Source of the DNA: an uncultured Acetobacteraceae bacterium
GTDB lineage: Bacteria; Pseudomonadota; Alphaproteobacteria; Acetobacterales; Acetobacteraceae
Reading direction: 5' to 3'
Length of the DNA: 64,000 nt
Assembly: GCA_903918195.1 (NCBI GenBank)
Contig: CAIXDS010000199.1
Coordinates: 1 to 64,000, forward strand
The translations under genes and the position numbers were made by a program. The notes under the pieces were generated by a model that was not told the origin of the DNA, made no database searches, and saw nothing but the letters and a program-made list of their open reading frames with translations. Shown here piece by piece: positions 7,254-16,941 of this stretch; position 1 is the stretch's first letter, and the number at the start of each line of letters is the position of its first letter.

Positions 7254-10200
7254 ATGAGCCTTTTGACCCGGCTCATGCTGGTTGTGTTGGTCGCCCTGGT
7301 GCCCGCCCTCGGATTCCAGGCGTACACCGAGCGCGAGGCGCGCCATATCCGCCTGCAGCTGGTAGAAGTCGAGGCGCTGCGCCTCCTGCGTCTCGTCAGT
7401 ACCGAGCAGGAGCGGATCATCGACGGGGCCGAGCAGGCGCTGAACGCGATCGCCGGCTCACCCATCGTGCAGGACAACCTGCCCGGGCTTTGCCAGCGCC
7501 TGCTCGACAACGTGGTCCACCAGTCGCCGCGCTACAACTCGGCCCTCGTCATCGGTCTCGACGGGCATCCTGTCTGCGCATCCGGCCCGTTCGATCGCAG
7601 TACCAACCTGTCAGATCGCCCGTATTTCCGGCAAGCCCTGCTGACCGGGGGCACCATCGTCGGCAACTACATGGTCGGCCAGCGTTCCGGACGGCCGACC
7701 ATCCACATGGCCAAACCGTTCCGCAACCGGGACGGCGTGGTGGCGGGCGTGGTCGCCATGGCGCTCGATCTCGACTGGCTGGGCCAGCAGCTCGCGCGCC
7801 TGCCCTTGCCGCCCGACGCGGTTGCGTCGATCGCCGACCGCAACGGCACCATCCTGGCCCGCAGGCCCGACGGGGCGCGTTTTGTCGGCCAGCCGATACC
7901 GGCCGCCGACCACTTCAGCCTGGAAGGCGACACGACCAGGATCGCCCAGATGACGAGCCTGGACGGGCGCCAGCGCATCGCGGCGTATTCGCCTCCCGGG
8001 GCTGGCCCCACGGGATTGCGCATCTGGGTCGGACTGGACCAGGACGTCACCTTGGCGCCGCTGACGCAGGCCGACCGGGCGGGCCTGATGCTGATCATCG
8101 CCGGCGGCGGGCTGGCGCTGCTGGTGACGGCCCTGCTCGGCGCCCGTCTGATCCGCCGGCCGGTCAAGCGCCTGCTCGATGCCGCCGATCGCTGGCGATC
8201 CGGCGACCTCGCCGCCCGCACCGGCCTGCGCCCGGACGCCAGCGAATTCGGCCACCTAGCCGCGTCCTTCGACACCATGGCAGCGGCGCTGCAAGCCCGC
8301 GAGCAGGCCCTGCGCACGGCGCTGGAGAGCACCAGCGACAGCGTGATGGTGCTCGACCGCGCCTGGCGCTTCACCTACGTCAACGCACACGCCAGGGCGC
8401 ACCTGCCGCATGAGCGCAATCTGGTGGGCCAGGTGGTCTGGGAAGCATTCCCCACAATCGCTGACGCCCCGTTCTCGCACGCCTTCCGGGCGGCAATGGA
8501 AAGCGGCGTGCCGACGCAGGTGTCCGGCCCGTCCGTCGTATTCAACGGCCATTTCGAGGCCCATGCCTATCCCTCGAACGACGGCCTGACGCTGTTTTTC
8601 CGCGACGTGACCGAGGAGCAGCGCATTGCCGCCGCACTGCGACAGAGCGAGAAACTGTTCCGCGCGACGTTCGAGCAGGCGGCGGTCGGCATGGCACAGG
8701 TCGGCCTGGACGGCACCTGGCTGCGGGTCAATGATAAGCTGTGCGCCATCACCGGCTACACGCGCGACGACCTGCTCGGCAGCCGGTTCCAGGACATCAC
8801 CCATCCCGACGACCTGGAAGCCGATCTGGCCCAGATGACGGCGCTGCTGGCGGGAACGATCCCGCTGGAAACAAAGGAAAAGCGCTACCTGCATAAGGAT
8901 GGCAGCGTCCGCTGGGTCACCATCACCGCGTCGCTGCTGCACGATGCCGAGGGCAGGCCGGAGCGCATCATTGTCGTTATCGAGGACATCACCGAGCGCC
9001 GGCGCATCGAGGCTGAGCTGCAGCAGAGCGAGCAATTGTTCCGCGCCGTATTTGAGCAGGCGTCGGTCGGCATCGCGGTGGTCGCCCCGGACCTGACCTG
9101 GCTGCGCGTCAACGACAAGATATGCGCCATCACCGGCTACACCCGCGATGAACTGCTCGCCTGCACGGTTCAGGACCTGACCCACCCGGACGATTTGCAT
9201 ATCAGCCGCACATTGGCGGCAGCGTTGCTGAGCGGCGAGAAGAAGAACGTCACCTACGAAAAGCGCTATCTGCGCAAGGACGGGACTGTCCTCTGGCTCA
9301 GCAGCAGCACCTCCCTGCTGCGCGACGCCGAGGACAGGCCGAAATATTTCATCGGCGTTGCCGAGGATGTCACGGAACGCAAGCGCATCGCCGCTGCATT
9401 GGAACAGAGCGAACAGCTGTTCCGGGCCGCCTTTGAGCAATCGGCCGTCGGCATGGGGATCGCCACCCTGGAAAACATCTGGCTGCGGGTCAACAACAAG
9501 CTGTGCGCGATCACCGGGTACACGCGCGATGAAATGCTCGGACACTCGGCGCTGGACATCACCCACCCTGACGACGTGGCGGCGACCCACAGGCAGGTTG
9601 AGGCGGTGAGCGCGGGCGTGGCGAGCCTCCACAAGCTCGAAAAACGTTACCTGCATAAGGACGGCAGCGTCGTCTGGGTCAATGTCACGGTGTCCGCGCT
9701 GCACGACCCCGCGGGCAGGCCGGAGCGCCTGATTGGCGTCGTCGAGGACATCACCGAGCGCAAGCGCGCCCAGGCGGCGCTGCAGGAAAGCGAAACCCGG
9801 CTCCGCCTCGCCCAGGAAGCAGCGGGCATCGGCATCTGGGAATACGACATCGCCGCCAAAACGTTGTTCTGGTCGGCGGAGCAATATCGGCTGCACGGGC
9901 TCGACCCCGCCGCGGGGCCGCCAACGTTCCAGCAATGGCTTGACCTTGTCGAGCCGGAGGACAAAGCCTCCATCCTTTATGCCGAGGACACGACCGAGAC
10001 GCGCGAGCGCGCGTCCCGGCAGATCGAGTTCCGCATCCGGCGCGGCTCGGATGGTGCCCGCCGCTGGCTCGCCAGCCTGGGCCGCCTGGTTGCCGACGAT
10101 GCCGGGCACCCCTGCCGGGTGGTGGGAGTCAACTTCGATATCACCGAGCGGCGGCAGGCCGAGGAAAACTTCCGGCACGCGACGGCGCTGCTGCGTGCCG

Positions 10201-11804
10201 TCGGGACCTGCTCGCCCGACCCGATCTATGCGAAGGACACCAACGGCCGGTTCCTGTTCGCCAATCCTGCCCTCCTCGCCGTCGTCGGCAAGACCGCCGG
10301 GGAGGTGATCGGCCGGACCGACGCGGACTGGCACCACGATCCGGCGCAGGCCGCCGCGGTGATGGCGAATGACCAGCGGATTATCGATACCGGCTGTCCC
10401 GAGGTCATTGAGGAGACCTTCGACGCGGCAGGGCTTGGCACGCGGGTGTTCCGCTCGGCCAAGGCGCCGCTGCGGATGGAGGATGGCTCGACACCGGGCG
10501 TGGTCGTCGTGTCGAGCGATATCACCCAGATCAAGGATACCGAGGCGAAACTCCGGCGCCTGACCGCCACCCTGGAAGCGCGGGTGCAGGAGGAGGTCGC
10601 CGCCCGCCAGGCGGCCCAGTGGCGGGCCGCTCATGCCGAGCGGTTGCAGGCGCTCGGCCAGCTCGCCGGCGGCATTGCGCATGATTTCAACAATGTGCTG
10701 CAGGCGATCGCGGGGGCGAGCGCGCTGATCGAGCGCCGCCCGGACGACGAGGCCGGCATTCGCCGGCTGGCGCGGCTCGCGATCGAAGCGACCGAGCGCG
10801 GCGCCGCCATCACCGGCCGCCTGCTGGCCTTCGGCCGCCGCGCCGATCTGCGCGCCGAAAGCCTCGATGCCGCTGCCCTGTTGACCAGTCTGCGCGAGAT
10901 GCTGGTGCACACCCTGGGGGCCGCCATCAATGTGCAGATCAGGCTGGGCGGCGATCTGCCGCCGCTGCTTGCCGACAAAGGGCAGCTGGAGACCGTCCTG
11001 GTCAATCTTGCCACCAATGCCCGGGACGCGATGCCGGAGGGTGGCCAGTTGATCCTGTCCGCCGCAGCCGAGATCGTGTCCCCGGGCAGTCCGGAACACC
11101 AGGCCGGGCTGACCCCGGGGCGTTACGTCCGGCTCGGCGTTGCCGACACCGGCATCGGCATGGACGCGGCCACGCTGTCGCGCGCCGCCGAGCCGTTTTT
11201 TACCACCAAGCCGGTCGGCGTCGGCACAGGGCTCGGCCTGTCGATGGCGAAGGGCTTTGCCGAGCAGTCCGGTGGCGAACTGAGCATCGAGAGCCAGCCG
11301 GGAATGGGCACCACCGTGCGACTGTGGCTGCCCATGGCCATGTCCGGCCGCGGCGGCACGACGCCACCAGAGGGACCAGCGGGCACCACAGGCGCCGGGG
11401 CCGCCAGGCCGCTGGTGTCCGCCTGGGTGCTGCTGGTCGATGACGACGAACTGGTTCGGGAAACCATCGCGGCGTTTCTGGAGGAGGAGGGCTTCCGCCT
11501 GCTGATGGCGGCGAGCGGCGCCGAGGCGCTCGCCCTGCTCGCCGCCGGGGAAACGGTGGATGTCCTGGTCACCGACCTGTCGATGCCGGGCATGGACGGA
11601 ATTGCCCTCATTCGCGCCGCGCAGCAGCGCCGGCCCGACCTGCCCGCCCTGCTGCTGACCGGTTACGCCCAGGAGGACGCCGTTCTCGCCGTGAACGGTG
11701 CCCTCAGTGGCACCTTTTCGCTGCTGCGCAAACCGGTGCGCGGCCGCGAACTGGTCGATCGCCTTCGCACGCTGATGGCGGAACGGACGGACGCGGCCCG
11801 ATAG
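7254..11804 (+). CDS. Hybrid sensor histidine kinase, Cache-HAMP-PAS(x6)-HisKA-HATPase-REC
   Basis: 1516 aa membrane sensor kinase. A first helix spans about residues 5-22, then a periplasmic sensor region of Cache type (to about 275), a second helix at about 278-302 and HAMP to about 355. About six PAS modules follow (360-1100); three of them (about 460-838) are near-identical tandem copies. The H-box LAGGIAHDFNNV (about 1143), N-box NLATNARDAM, G1 ADTGIGMD, F/G2 FFTTKPVGVGTGLGLS and a C-terminal receiver (about 1392-1510, phospho-acceptor Asp in LVTDLSMPGMDG, Lys in LLRKPV) are all intact. There is no adjacent stand-alone response regulator or output domain, so the partner is elsewhere. GAGGGAG precedes the ATG. 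The FNR-type box upstream suggests oxygen-dependent expression; the signal sensed is unknown. Confidence 0.93.
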   Translation: MSLLTRLMLVVLVALVPALGFQAYTEREARHIRLQLVEVEALRLLRLVSTEQERIIDGAEQALNAIAGSPIVQDNLPGLCQRLLDNVVHQSPRYNSALVIGLDGHPVCASGPFDRSTNLSDRPYFRQALLTGGTIVGNYMVGQRSGRPTIHMAKPFRNRDGVVAGVVAMALDLDWLGQQLARLPLPPDAVASIADRNGTILARRPDGARFVGQPIPAADHFSLEGDTTRIAQMTSLDGRQRIAAYSPPGAGPTGLRIWVGLDQDVTLAPLTQADRAGLMLIIAGGGLALLVTALLGARLIRRPVKRLLDAADRWRSGDLAARTGLRPDASEFGHLAASFDTMAAALQAREQALRTALESTSDSVMVLDRAWRFTYVNAHARAHLPHERNLVGQVVWEAFPTIADAPFSHAFRAAMESGVPTQVSGPSVVFNGHFEAHAYPSNDGLTLFFRDVTEEQRIAAALRQSEKLFRATFEQAAVGMAQVGLDGTWLRVNDKLCAITGYTRDDLLGSRFQDITHPDDLEADLAQMTALLAGTIPLETKEKRYLHKDGSVRWVTITASLLHDAEGRPERIIVVIEDITERRRIEAELQQSEQLFRAVFEQASVGIAVVAPDLTWLRVNDKICAITGYTRDELLACTVQDLTHPDDLHISRTLAAALLSGEKKNVTYEKRYLRKDGTVLWLSSSTSLLRDAEDRPKYFIGVAEDVTERKRIAAALEQSEQLFRAAFEQSAVGMGIATLENIWLRVNNKLCAITGYTRDEMLGHSALDITHPDDVAATHRQVEAVSAGVASLHKLEKRYLHKDGSVVWVNVTVSALHDPAGRPERLIGVVEDITERKRAQAALQESETRLRLAQEAAGIGIWEYDIAAKTLFWSAEQYRLHGLDPAAGPPTFQQWLDLVEPEDKASILYAEDTTETRERASRQIEFRIRRGSDGARRWLASLGRLVADDAGHPCRVVGVNFDITERRQAEENFRHATALLRAVGTCSPDPIYAKDTNGRFLFANPALLAVVGKTAGEVIGRTDADWHHDPAQAAAVMANDQRIIDTGCPEVIEETFDAAGLGTRVFRSAKAPLRMEDGSTPGVVVVSSDITQIKDTEAKLRRLTATLEARVQEEVAARQAAQWRAAHAERLQALGQLAGGIAHDFNNVLQAIAGASALIERRPDDEAGIRRLARLAIEATERGAAITGRLLAFGRRADLRAESLDAAALLTSLREMLVHTLGAAINVQIRLGGDLPPLLADKGQLETVLVNLATNARDAMPEGGQLILSAAAEIVSPGSPEHQAGLTPGRYVRLGVADTGIGMDAATLSRAAEPFFTTKPVGVGTGLGLSMAKGFAEQSGGELSIESQPGMGTTVRLWLPMAMSGRGGTTPPEGPAGTTGAGAARPLVSAWVLLVDDDELVRETIAAFLEEEGFRLLMAASGAEALALLAAGETVDVLVTDLSMPGMDGIALIRAAQQRRPDLPALLLTGYAQEDAVLAVNGALSGTFSLLRKPVRGRELVDRLRTLMAERTDAAR
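8634..9771 (+). repeat. Three tandem PAS/PAC-encoding repeats inside kinase gene
   Basis: Three units of about 380 bases begin near 8634, 9014 and 9395. Each encodes QSE-LFRA-FEQ at its start, then LRVN-K-CAITGYTRD, DITHPDD or DLTHPDD, KRYL-KDG, and ends in EDITER or EDVTER. The match at both protein and DNA level shows recent duplication within the gene. Confidence 0.85.
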
Positions 11805-11834
11805 GGGCGGGTTTCGCCGGGACAGGCTGCCCCG

Positions 11835-13367
11835 TCACCCCCCGATTTCCTGCTCGAACGCCGCCTCGGCAAGCAGGCTGTCGCGGTCGCGGCCGACCGT
11901 GGCGACGGCGCATTTCCGGCCGCCGCGCCAGAAGCTGGCGATGCAGTCATGCGCCGCCGGATCGCCGTCGATGTCCAGGCGGTCCCAATTCTCGGCATGG
12001 CCGACATAGGCGATGGTCGTGTCGTAATGCTGGCTCCAGAAAAACGGCACCGCGTCGAAGCGCTGGCGCTGCCCGAGCATGTTGCGCGCCGCCACCTGGC
12101 CTTGCCGCTCCGCCACCACCCAGTGTTCGACGCGGATCGATTGGCCGGTCAGGCGATCCGGCCAGCGGGCGATGTCGCCGGCAGCGAAGATTCCCGCCGC
12201 GCTGGTCGCCAGATACGCATCCACGGCAACGCCGCGGTCGATCGCCAGCCCCGCCTGCGCGGCCATCGCGATCGCCGGGCGAACGCCGATGCCGGCCACC
12301 ACCAGATCGGCCTTCAGCGGCACGCCGGTGGACAGGATCACGCCCTCCGGCCCGATCGCGGCAACCGTCGCGCCGAGCTGGAACATGACCCCGTGCGCCT
12401 CGTGCAGCGCGCGGATCATCTCGCCGATCGCCGCCCCCATGACGCGCTCCATCGGCCGCGCTTCGGGCGCCACCACATGCACCTCGATCCCCCTTGTGCG
12501 CAAAGCTGCCGCCACCTCCAGCCCGATGAAGCTCGCGCCGACCACGACGCAGCGTCGCGCGGTGCCGGCCGCGGCAATCAGCGCCCGGCTGTCGGCGAGG
12601 CTGCGCAGCAGGTGCACATGCGGCAGCACCGCCCCCGGAACATCGAGCCTGACCGGCTCCGCGCCGGTCGCGAGCAGCAGCGTCCCGTAGGCGAGAACGC
12701 TCCCATCCGCCAGATGCACCGCCCGCCCCGCGGGGTCGATCGCGGCCACCCGCGCCCCGAGGCGCAGGTCGATCCCATGCGCGGCATAGAAGCCGTCCGA
12801 CCGCAGCGGAATCCACTCCTCCTGGGCGGTGCCGGCCAGATAGTCCTTCGACAGGTTCGGCCGGTCGTACGGAGGCGCTGCATCCGCGCTCAGCAGCGTC
12901 ACCTTCCCGGCATAACCTTCCTCCCGCAGCGTCTCGGCCGCGGCGTTGCCCGCGGCACCGCCGCCAACGATGACGATGGAGTCGGGCACGCCCCCGCTCA
13001 TCAGGCGTACGGTCACCGGGTGCGCCGGCAGCTTCTCGCGCACAAAGGCCATGCCGTCCTGGCACTCCACCCGCCAGCACGCAACCGGGTTGAGCGCCGG
13101 CGCGCGGATCGCCGCACCGCTGCGCAGGCTGAAACAGGCATGGTGCCAGGGACAGCGCACCGTCTCGCCGACCAGGAGTCCCTCCGCGAGCGGGCCACCG
13201 TAATGCGTGCAGGTCGCGCCGATGGCAAAATACGCGTCGCCCCGGCGGGCCAGCAGCACCGGCTCGCCGCCCACATGCCCGGACAACATCTCGCCATCGG
13301 CCAGGGTCGCGAGCGCAACCCCTTGGGTGAGATCAGGATTATCGGTTGGAGTCTGCGCGCCAGCCAT
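11835..13367 (-). CDS. Rieske 2Fe-2S / FAD-dependent ferredoxin reductase fusion
   Basis: 510 aa. Residues about 10-115 are a Rieske domain with CTHYGG and CPWHHACF (C-x-H ... C-x2-H). From about 135 a pyridine-nucleotide-disulphide oxidoreductase fold follows: GGGAAGNAAAETLREEG (FAD), VVGASFIGLEVAAALR (NADH), and a GIFAAGDIA FAD-binding motif. The order matches the AIFM3/nitrite-reductase-like ferredoxin reductases. The start at 13367 (MAGAQ) follows GGGGGAT; an upstream in-frame GTG at 13391 is the alternative. It converges on the hybrid kinase with a 30-base gap. The electron acceptor is unknown; possible uses are monooxygenase electron supply or redox sensing. Confidence 0.88.
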   Translation of the reverse strand: MAGAQTPTDNPDLTQGVALATLADGEMLSGHVGGEPVLLARRGDAYFAIGATCTHYGGPLAEGLLVGETVRCPWHHACFSLRSGAAIRAPALNPVACWRVECQDGMAFVREKLPAHPVTVRLMSGGVPDSIVIVGGGAAGNAAAETLREEGYAGKVTLLSADAAPPYDRPNLSKDYLAGTAQEEWIPLRSDGFYAAHGIDLRLGARVAAIDPAGRAVHLADGSVLAYGTLLLATGAEPVRLDVPGAVLPHVHLLRSLADSRALIAAAGTARRCVVVGASFIGLEVAAALRTRGIEVHVVAPEARPMERVMGAAIGEMIRALHEAHGVMFQLGATVAAIGPEGVILSTGVPLKADLVVAGIGVRPAIAMAAQAGLAIDRGVAVDAYLATSAAGIFAAGDIARWPDRLTGQSIRVEHWVVAERQGQVAARNMLGQRQRFDAVPFFWSQHYDTTIAYVGHAENWDRLDIDGDPAAHDCIASFWRGGRKCAVATVGRDRDSLLAEAAFEQEIGG

Positions 13368-13694
13368 GCCATCCCCCGTGAACCAATCCACACGATCTTA
13401 ACGACTCAAGCTGGGGCACAATAGCCTGCCGCACAACTTCACGTCTGCGCGAGCCTGCGTCCACAACACAAATCATCTGACCGTTTTATTGGAATTTATT
13501 CTGGATCAACCCAGAAGTTACAGACCGGTTGCTCCAATTCACCGCGATGGGCATGCAGAACATGGTCGCGACAGCAGCCCCTGGCCTTGCCGGTCGTGAC
13601 GGAAAATCCACGATTAAAAATAGTGTATATGAACAGATACTTGCCCGATGCCGTGCAATCAGGTTCAACATCCCAAAATGAAAAGGAGGCCCAG
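13368..13694. other. Intergenic region upstream of metY
   Basis: A divergent promoter region, visibly lower in GC than its surroundings. I looked for a SAM-II type riboswitch ahead of metY and did not find its conserved core. A short hairpin TTCTGG/CCAGAA lies at 13499-13516. No gene is seen. Confidence 0.5.
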
Positions 13695-14987
13695 ATGACC
13701 ACCACCCATCCAGAGACCCTCGCCCTGCACGCCGGCTGGCGCGCCGACCCGGCCACCACCGCCGTGGCGGTGCCGATCTACCAGACCACCTCGTACCAGT
13801 TCAATTCCACCGAGCATGCGGCGAACCTGTTCGCCCTGGCGGAACTGGGCAACATCTACACCCGCATCGGCAACCCCACGACCGACGTGCTGGAGAAGCG
13901 CGTGGCCGCTCTGGAGGGCGGGGTGGCGGCGCTGGCGGTGTCGTCCGGCCAGGCGGCCAGCGCCTTCGCGGTCAAGAACCTGGCGCGCGCCGGCGACAAC
14001 ATCGTCTCCTCGACCGACCTCTATGGCGGCACCTGGAACCTGTTCGCCAACCAGCTCAAGGACGAAGGGATCGAGGTCCGCTTCGTCGATCCCTCCGACC
14101 CCGAGGCGTTCGCCCGCGCCACCGACGACCGCACCCGCGCCTACTACGCCGAGACGCTGCCCAACCCGAAGCTGCGGGTGTTCCCGATCGCCGAGGTCGC
14201 CGCCATCGGCAAGCGCTTCGGCATTCCGCTGATCGTGGACAACACCGCCGCCCCGATCCTGGTCCGGCCGCTGGAGCACGGCGCCGCGGTGGTGGTGTAT
14301 TCGCTGACCAAGTACCTGGGCGGCCACGGCACTTCGATCGGCGGCATCATCGTTGACGGCGGCAATTTCGACTGGGAAGGCAATGCCGCCCGCCAGCCGG
14401 CGCTGAACACGCCCGACCCGAGCTACCACGGCGCGGTGTGGACGCAGGCGGTCAAGCCGATCGGGCCAGTCGCCTACATCATCAAGGCGCGCACCACCCT
14501 GCTGCGCGACCTCGGCTCGGCGCTGAGCCCGTTCAACGCCTTCCTGTTCCTGCAGGGCATCGAGACGGTGACGCTGCGCATCAAGGCGCACAGTGACAAC
14601 GCGCTGGCGGTGGCCAACTTCCTGCAGGAGCGCTCCGAGGTGACGCGGGTGATCCACCCCTCCACCACCACCGGGCAGGATGCCGAGTGGACGCGCAAAT
14701 ACCTGCCGCGCGGCCAGGGCGGTCTGGTCGGCTTCGAGCTGGCGGGCGGGGCGGAGGCCGGGCGGCGCTTCATCGACAACCTCAAGCTGCTGTATCACGT
14801 GGCCAATATCGGCGATGCGCGCAGCCTGGCGATCCATCCGGCCAGCACCACGCACTCGCAGCTGACCGGTGAGGAGCAGGCGGCCACCGGCGTATCGCCG
14901 GGCTATGTGCGGCTGTCGATCGGCATCGAACATATCGATGACATCCTCGACGATCTGGCCCAGGCGCTCGACGCGGCCGGCGCCTGA
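13695..14987 (+). CDS. metY: O-acetylhomoserine aminocarboxypropyltransferase (sulfhydrylase)
   Basis: 430 aa PLP enzyme of the Cys/Met-metabolism family. It makes homocysteine (methionine route) from O-acetylhomoserine and sulfide; many members also act as cysteine synthase. The N-terminus LALHAGWRADPATTAVAVPIYQTTSY and GNIYTRIGNPTTDVLEKRVAALEGG are typical. The PLP lysine lies in YSLTKYLGGHGTSIGG (about residue 208). The ATG at 13695 follows a near-perfect AAGGAGG. It stands alone, so it is probably its own unit, ended by the hairpin at 15043-15067. It links with the sulfide made by the cysH-cysD-cysNC genes at 30.7-34.2 kb. Confidence 0.93.
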   Translation: MTTTHPETLALHAGWRADPATTAVAVPIYQTTSYQFNSTEHAANLFALAELGNIYTRIGNPTTDVLEKRVAALEGGVAALAVSSGQAASAFAVKNLARAGDNIVSSTDLYGGTWNLFANQLKDEGIEVRFVDPSDPEAFARATDDRTRAYYAETLPNPKLRVFPIAEVAAIGKRFGIPLIVDNTAAPILVRPLEHGAAVVVYSLTKYLGGHGTSIGGIIVDGGNFDWEGNAARQPALNTPDPSYHGAVWTQAVKPIGPVAYIIKARTTLLRDLGSALSPFNAFLFLQGIETVTLRIKAHSDNALAVANFLQERSEVTRVIHPSTTTGQDAEWTRKYLPRGQGGLVGFELAGGAEAGRRFIDNLKLLYHVANIGDARSLAIHPASTTHSQLTGEEQAATGVSPGYVRLSIGIEHIDDILDDLAQALDAAGA

Positions 14988-15042
14988 CACCGGCGCGGCG
15001 AAAAAACCGGGCGCCAGGCATGAGCCGCCTGGGTCTGGCGTG

Positions 15043-15067
15043 CCGCCCGGCATAACCTGCCGGGCGG
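15043..15067 (+). terminator. Strong hairpin after metY
   Basis: CCGCCCGGCA and TGCCGGGCGG pair perfectly over 10 bases with a 5-base loop, 55 bases after the metY stop. There is no T-run, so it is a non-canonical terminator or RNA-stabilising stem. Confidence 0.55.
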
Positions 15068-15153
15068 GGCGCTGCGGCGGCTGGCCAATCCGGCCGCCTA
15101 TGACTGGCACGGACGTTGCTTCATTGGGCGCATCATTCTTGGAGGATGAGCCC

Positions 15154-15498
15154 ATGGCGATTTCCGCGCTCGGGAGCGTGGCGGCCGGCGCCACGATCAA
15201 CAAGCTCGCCGGGTCTTCCGGCTCCGGTTTCGGCGCGCAGCTATCGCTGGCGGTGGGCCAGGGCCGCGCCGGTCACGGCCATGGCGTGAAAGGCCACAGC
15301 ACGCAGGAAACCGGGACGTCGGCGGGCGCCGCGCAGCAGGCCGGGGCGGTCAGTGCTCCGATCGGCGCCACCCCGGCGGCCAGCCTGGCCGACGACACGC
15401 GGGCGCTGGTGGGCGACGTGTTCGGGGCTCTCGGTGCCACCACCCCCAGCGCAGCCGCCGCCCAGCGGGCGATCGAAGCCTATCGCCAGACGGGTTGA
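15154..15498 (+). CDS. Small hypothetical protein, Gly/Ala/Ser-rich
   Basis: 114 aa, beginning MAISALGSVAAG with no clear signal peptide or membrane helix. The middle is low-complexity (GRAGHGHGVKGHS, SAGAAQQAGAV) and the C-terminus is a short helix (ADDTRALVGDVFGALG ... AIEAYRQTG). GGAGG precedes the ATG at ideal spacing, which is the main support for it being real. I recognise no family. It stands between metY and the epimerase gene on the same strand. Confidence 0.55.
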   Translation: MAISALGSVAAGATINKLAGSSGSGFGAQLSLAVGQGRAGHGHGVKGHSTQETGTSAGAAQQAGAVSAPIGATPAASLADDTRALVGDVFGALGATTPSAAAAQRAIEAYRQTG

Positions 15499-15533
15499 CA
15501 TGACCAAGAACAATTCTGGTGTGGCGAAACATT

Positions 15534-15586
15534 ATCCGCCACCCGACGGCCGCTTGCAGATACGGCTTCGTATTGACGTGGCGGAT
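15534..15586. repeat. Inverted repeat before epimerase gene
   Basis: ATCCGCCAC at 15534-15542 and GTGGCGGAT at 15578-15586 are exact complements around a 35-base loop. It could form a stem in the leader of the epimerase gene or end the small upstream gene. Confidence 0.4.
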
Positions 15587-15707
15587 CGGCAACCCTAGGT
15601 TTGGCCGAATCCGAGGTCTGCGCATCAGGCGCGAGATCGTCACGTCAAAAGCAACCTTTCGCCGTCGATACGCATGGCGCGCCTCGCGATGGGCGACGGA
15701 ACAAGGA

Positions 15708-16622
15708 ATGGCAATCTACGCGATCACCGGCGGCGCCGGCTTCATCGGCTCCCACCTCGCCGACGATCTGTTGGCGGAGGGGCATGTCGTCCGCGTGCTC
15801 GATGACCTCTCGACCGGCCGGCGCTGCCGGCTCGATGCGCGCGCCGAGCTGATCGTGGCCGACGTGGCCGATGCGGCCGCACTCGCCCGGCTGCTCAACG
15901 AGGCCGAGGCGGTGTTCCACCTCGCGGCGATCGCCTCGGTGGTCCGCGCGAACGAGGACTGGACCGGCAGCCACCGGGTCAACCAGGGCGGCACCGTCGC
16001 GGTGCTGCAGGCGGCGCGGCTGGCAGGCGGCATCCCGGTGGTCTTCGCCTCCTCGGCCGCGGTCTATGGCACCCAGCCGGGTCCGGCCCACGAGGCCCTG
16101 CCGGCCGCGCCGCGCAGTGCCTACGGGGCCGACAAGCTCGGCTCGGAACTGCAGGCCGCCATCGCCTTCGCCGTGCACGGCGTGCCCACGATCGGCTTGC
16201 GCTTCTTCAACATCTACGGCCCGCGCCAGGACCCGCACTCGCCCTATTCCGGGGTGATCTCCATTTTCGCCGGACAGATCGCGCGGCGGGAGCGGCTGAC
16301 CATCCACGGCGACGGCCAACAATTGCGCGACTTCGTCTATGTGGGCGATGCTGTCCGCCATCTGCGCGCCGGGTTGCGCCTGCTGCAGCAGCAGCCGCAG
16401 GCCGCGGTGGTGAATGTCTGCACCGGCACCGGCACCAGCATCCTTGCGCTGGCGCAGACGCTCGGCCGCGTCGCCGGCCAGGTGCCCGACATCGAATTCG
16501 CGCCGCCGCGCATGGGCGACATCCGGGTTTCGGTCGGCGACGCCGGACGGGCCCGCGCGCTGCTCGGGATCGCGGCCGAGACGTCGCTGGCGGACGGGCT
16601 GGCCGCCACGCTGGCCGCCTGA
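15708..16622 (+). CDS. NAD-dependent epimerase/dehydratase (UDP-glucose 4-epimerase type)
   Basis: 304 aa extended short-chain dehydrogenase. The NAD motif TGGAGFIGSHLADDLL is at the N-terminus, with DLSTGRR soon after. The catalytic Ser region is FASSAAVYG, the Tyr-x3-Lys is YGADK, and RFFNIYGPRQDP fits sugar-nucleotide epimerases. The ATG at 15708 begins right at the Rossmann strand; coding potential upstream lacks homology. Probable role is making a nucleotide sugar for surface polysaccharide; the exact sugar cannot be told. Two tRNA genes follow. Confidence 0.88.
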   Translation: MAIYAITGGAGFIGSHLADDLLAEGHVVRVLDDLSTGRRCRLDARAELIVADVADAAALARLLNEAEAVFHLAAIASVVRANEDWTGSHRVNQGGTVAVLQAARLAGGIPVVFASSAAVYGTQPGPAHEALPAAPRSAYGADKLGSELQAAIAFAVHGVPTIGLRFFNIYGPRQDPHSPYSGVISIFAGQIARRERLTIHGDGQQLRDFVYVGDAVRHLRAGLRLLQQQPQAAVVNVCTGTGTSILALAQTLGRVAGQVPDIEFAPPRMGDIRVSVGDAGRARALLGIAAETSLADGLAATLAA

Positions 16623-16663
16623 TTCCTGTTGGGCGCAATTGCTGGCCGCCCCGGGCGGGGGAC

Positions 16664-16747
16664 TGGTGCGAGAGGGGGGATTCGAACCCCCATGGCTTGC
16701 GCCGGCCGATTTTGAGTCGGCTGCGTCTACCGTTCCGCCACTCTCGC
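16664..16747 (-). tRNA. tRNA-Leu (anticodon CAA)
   Basis: On the minus strand the acceptor stem GCGAGAG/CTCTCGC closes the gene, with an encoded 3' ACCA. The anticodon stem-loop CCGACTCAAAATCGG gives anticodon CAA, the variable arm is long as expected for Leu, and the T-arm GGGGGTTCGAATCCCCC is perfect. Length is 84 bases including CCA. Confidence 0.95.
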
Positions 16748-16865
16748 GCCGGCCGGAAGCATACAGCAACCGTAGCGCGACACCAGAGCGCGTGGCCTGC
16801 GCGGCATGCATAGATCAGGGTTTGCGTCGCGCCGGCCTGTTCGCTATACGGGCGCACCGCGCTGG

Positions 16866-16941
<76 letters not shown>

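Noticed and set aside
13392..13694. SAM-type riboswitch ahead of metY
   Set aside because: I looked for the conserved core of SAM-II and related elements and did not find it; only a 6-bp hairpin is present.
15501..15599. 32-codon frame overlapping the stop of the Gly/Ala-rich protein
   Set aside because: Too short, no start signal, no recognisable content; it covers one arm of an inverted repeat.
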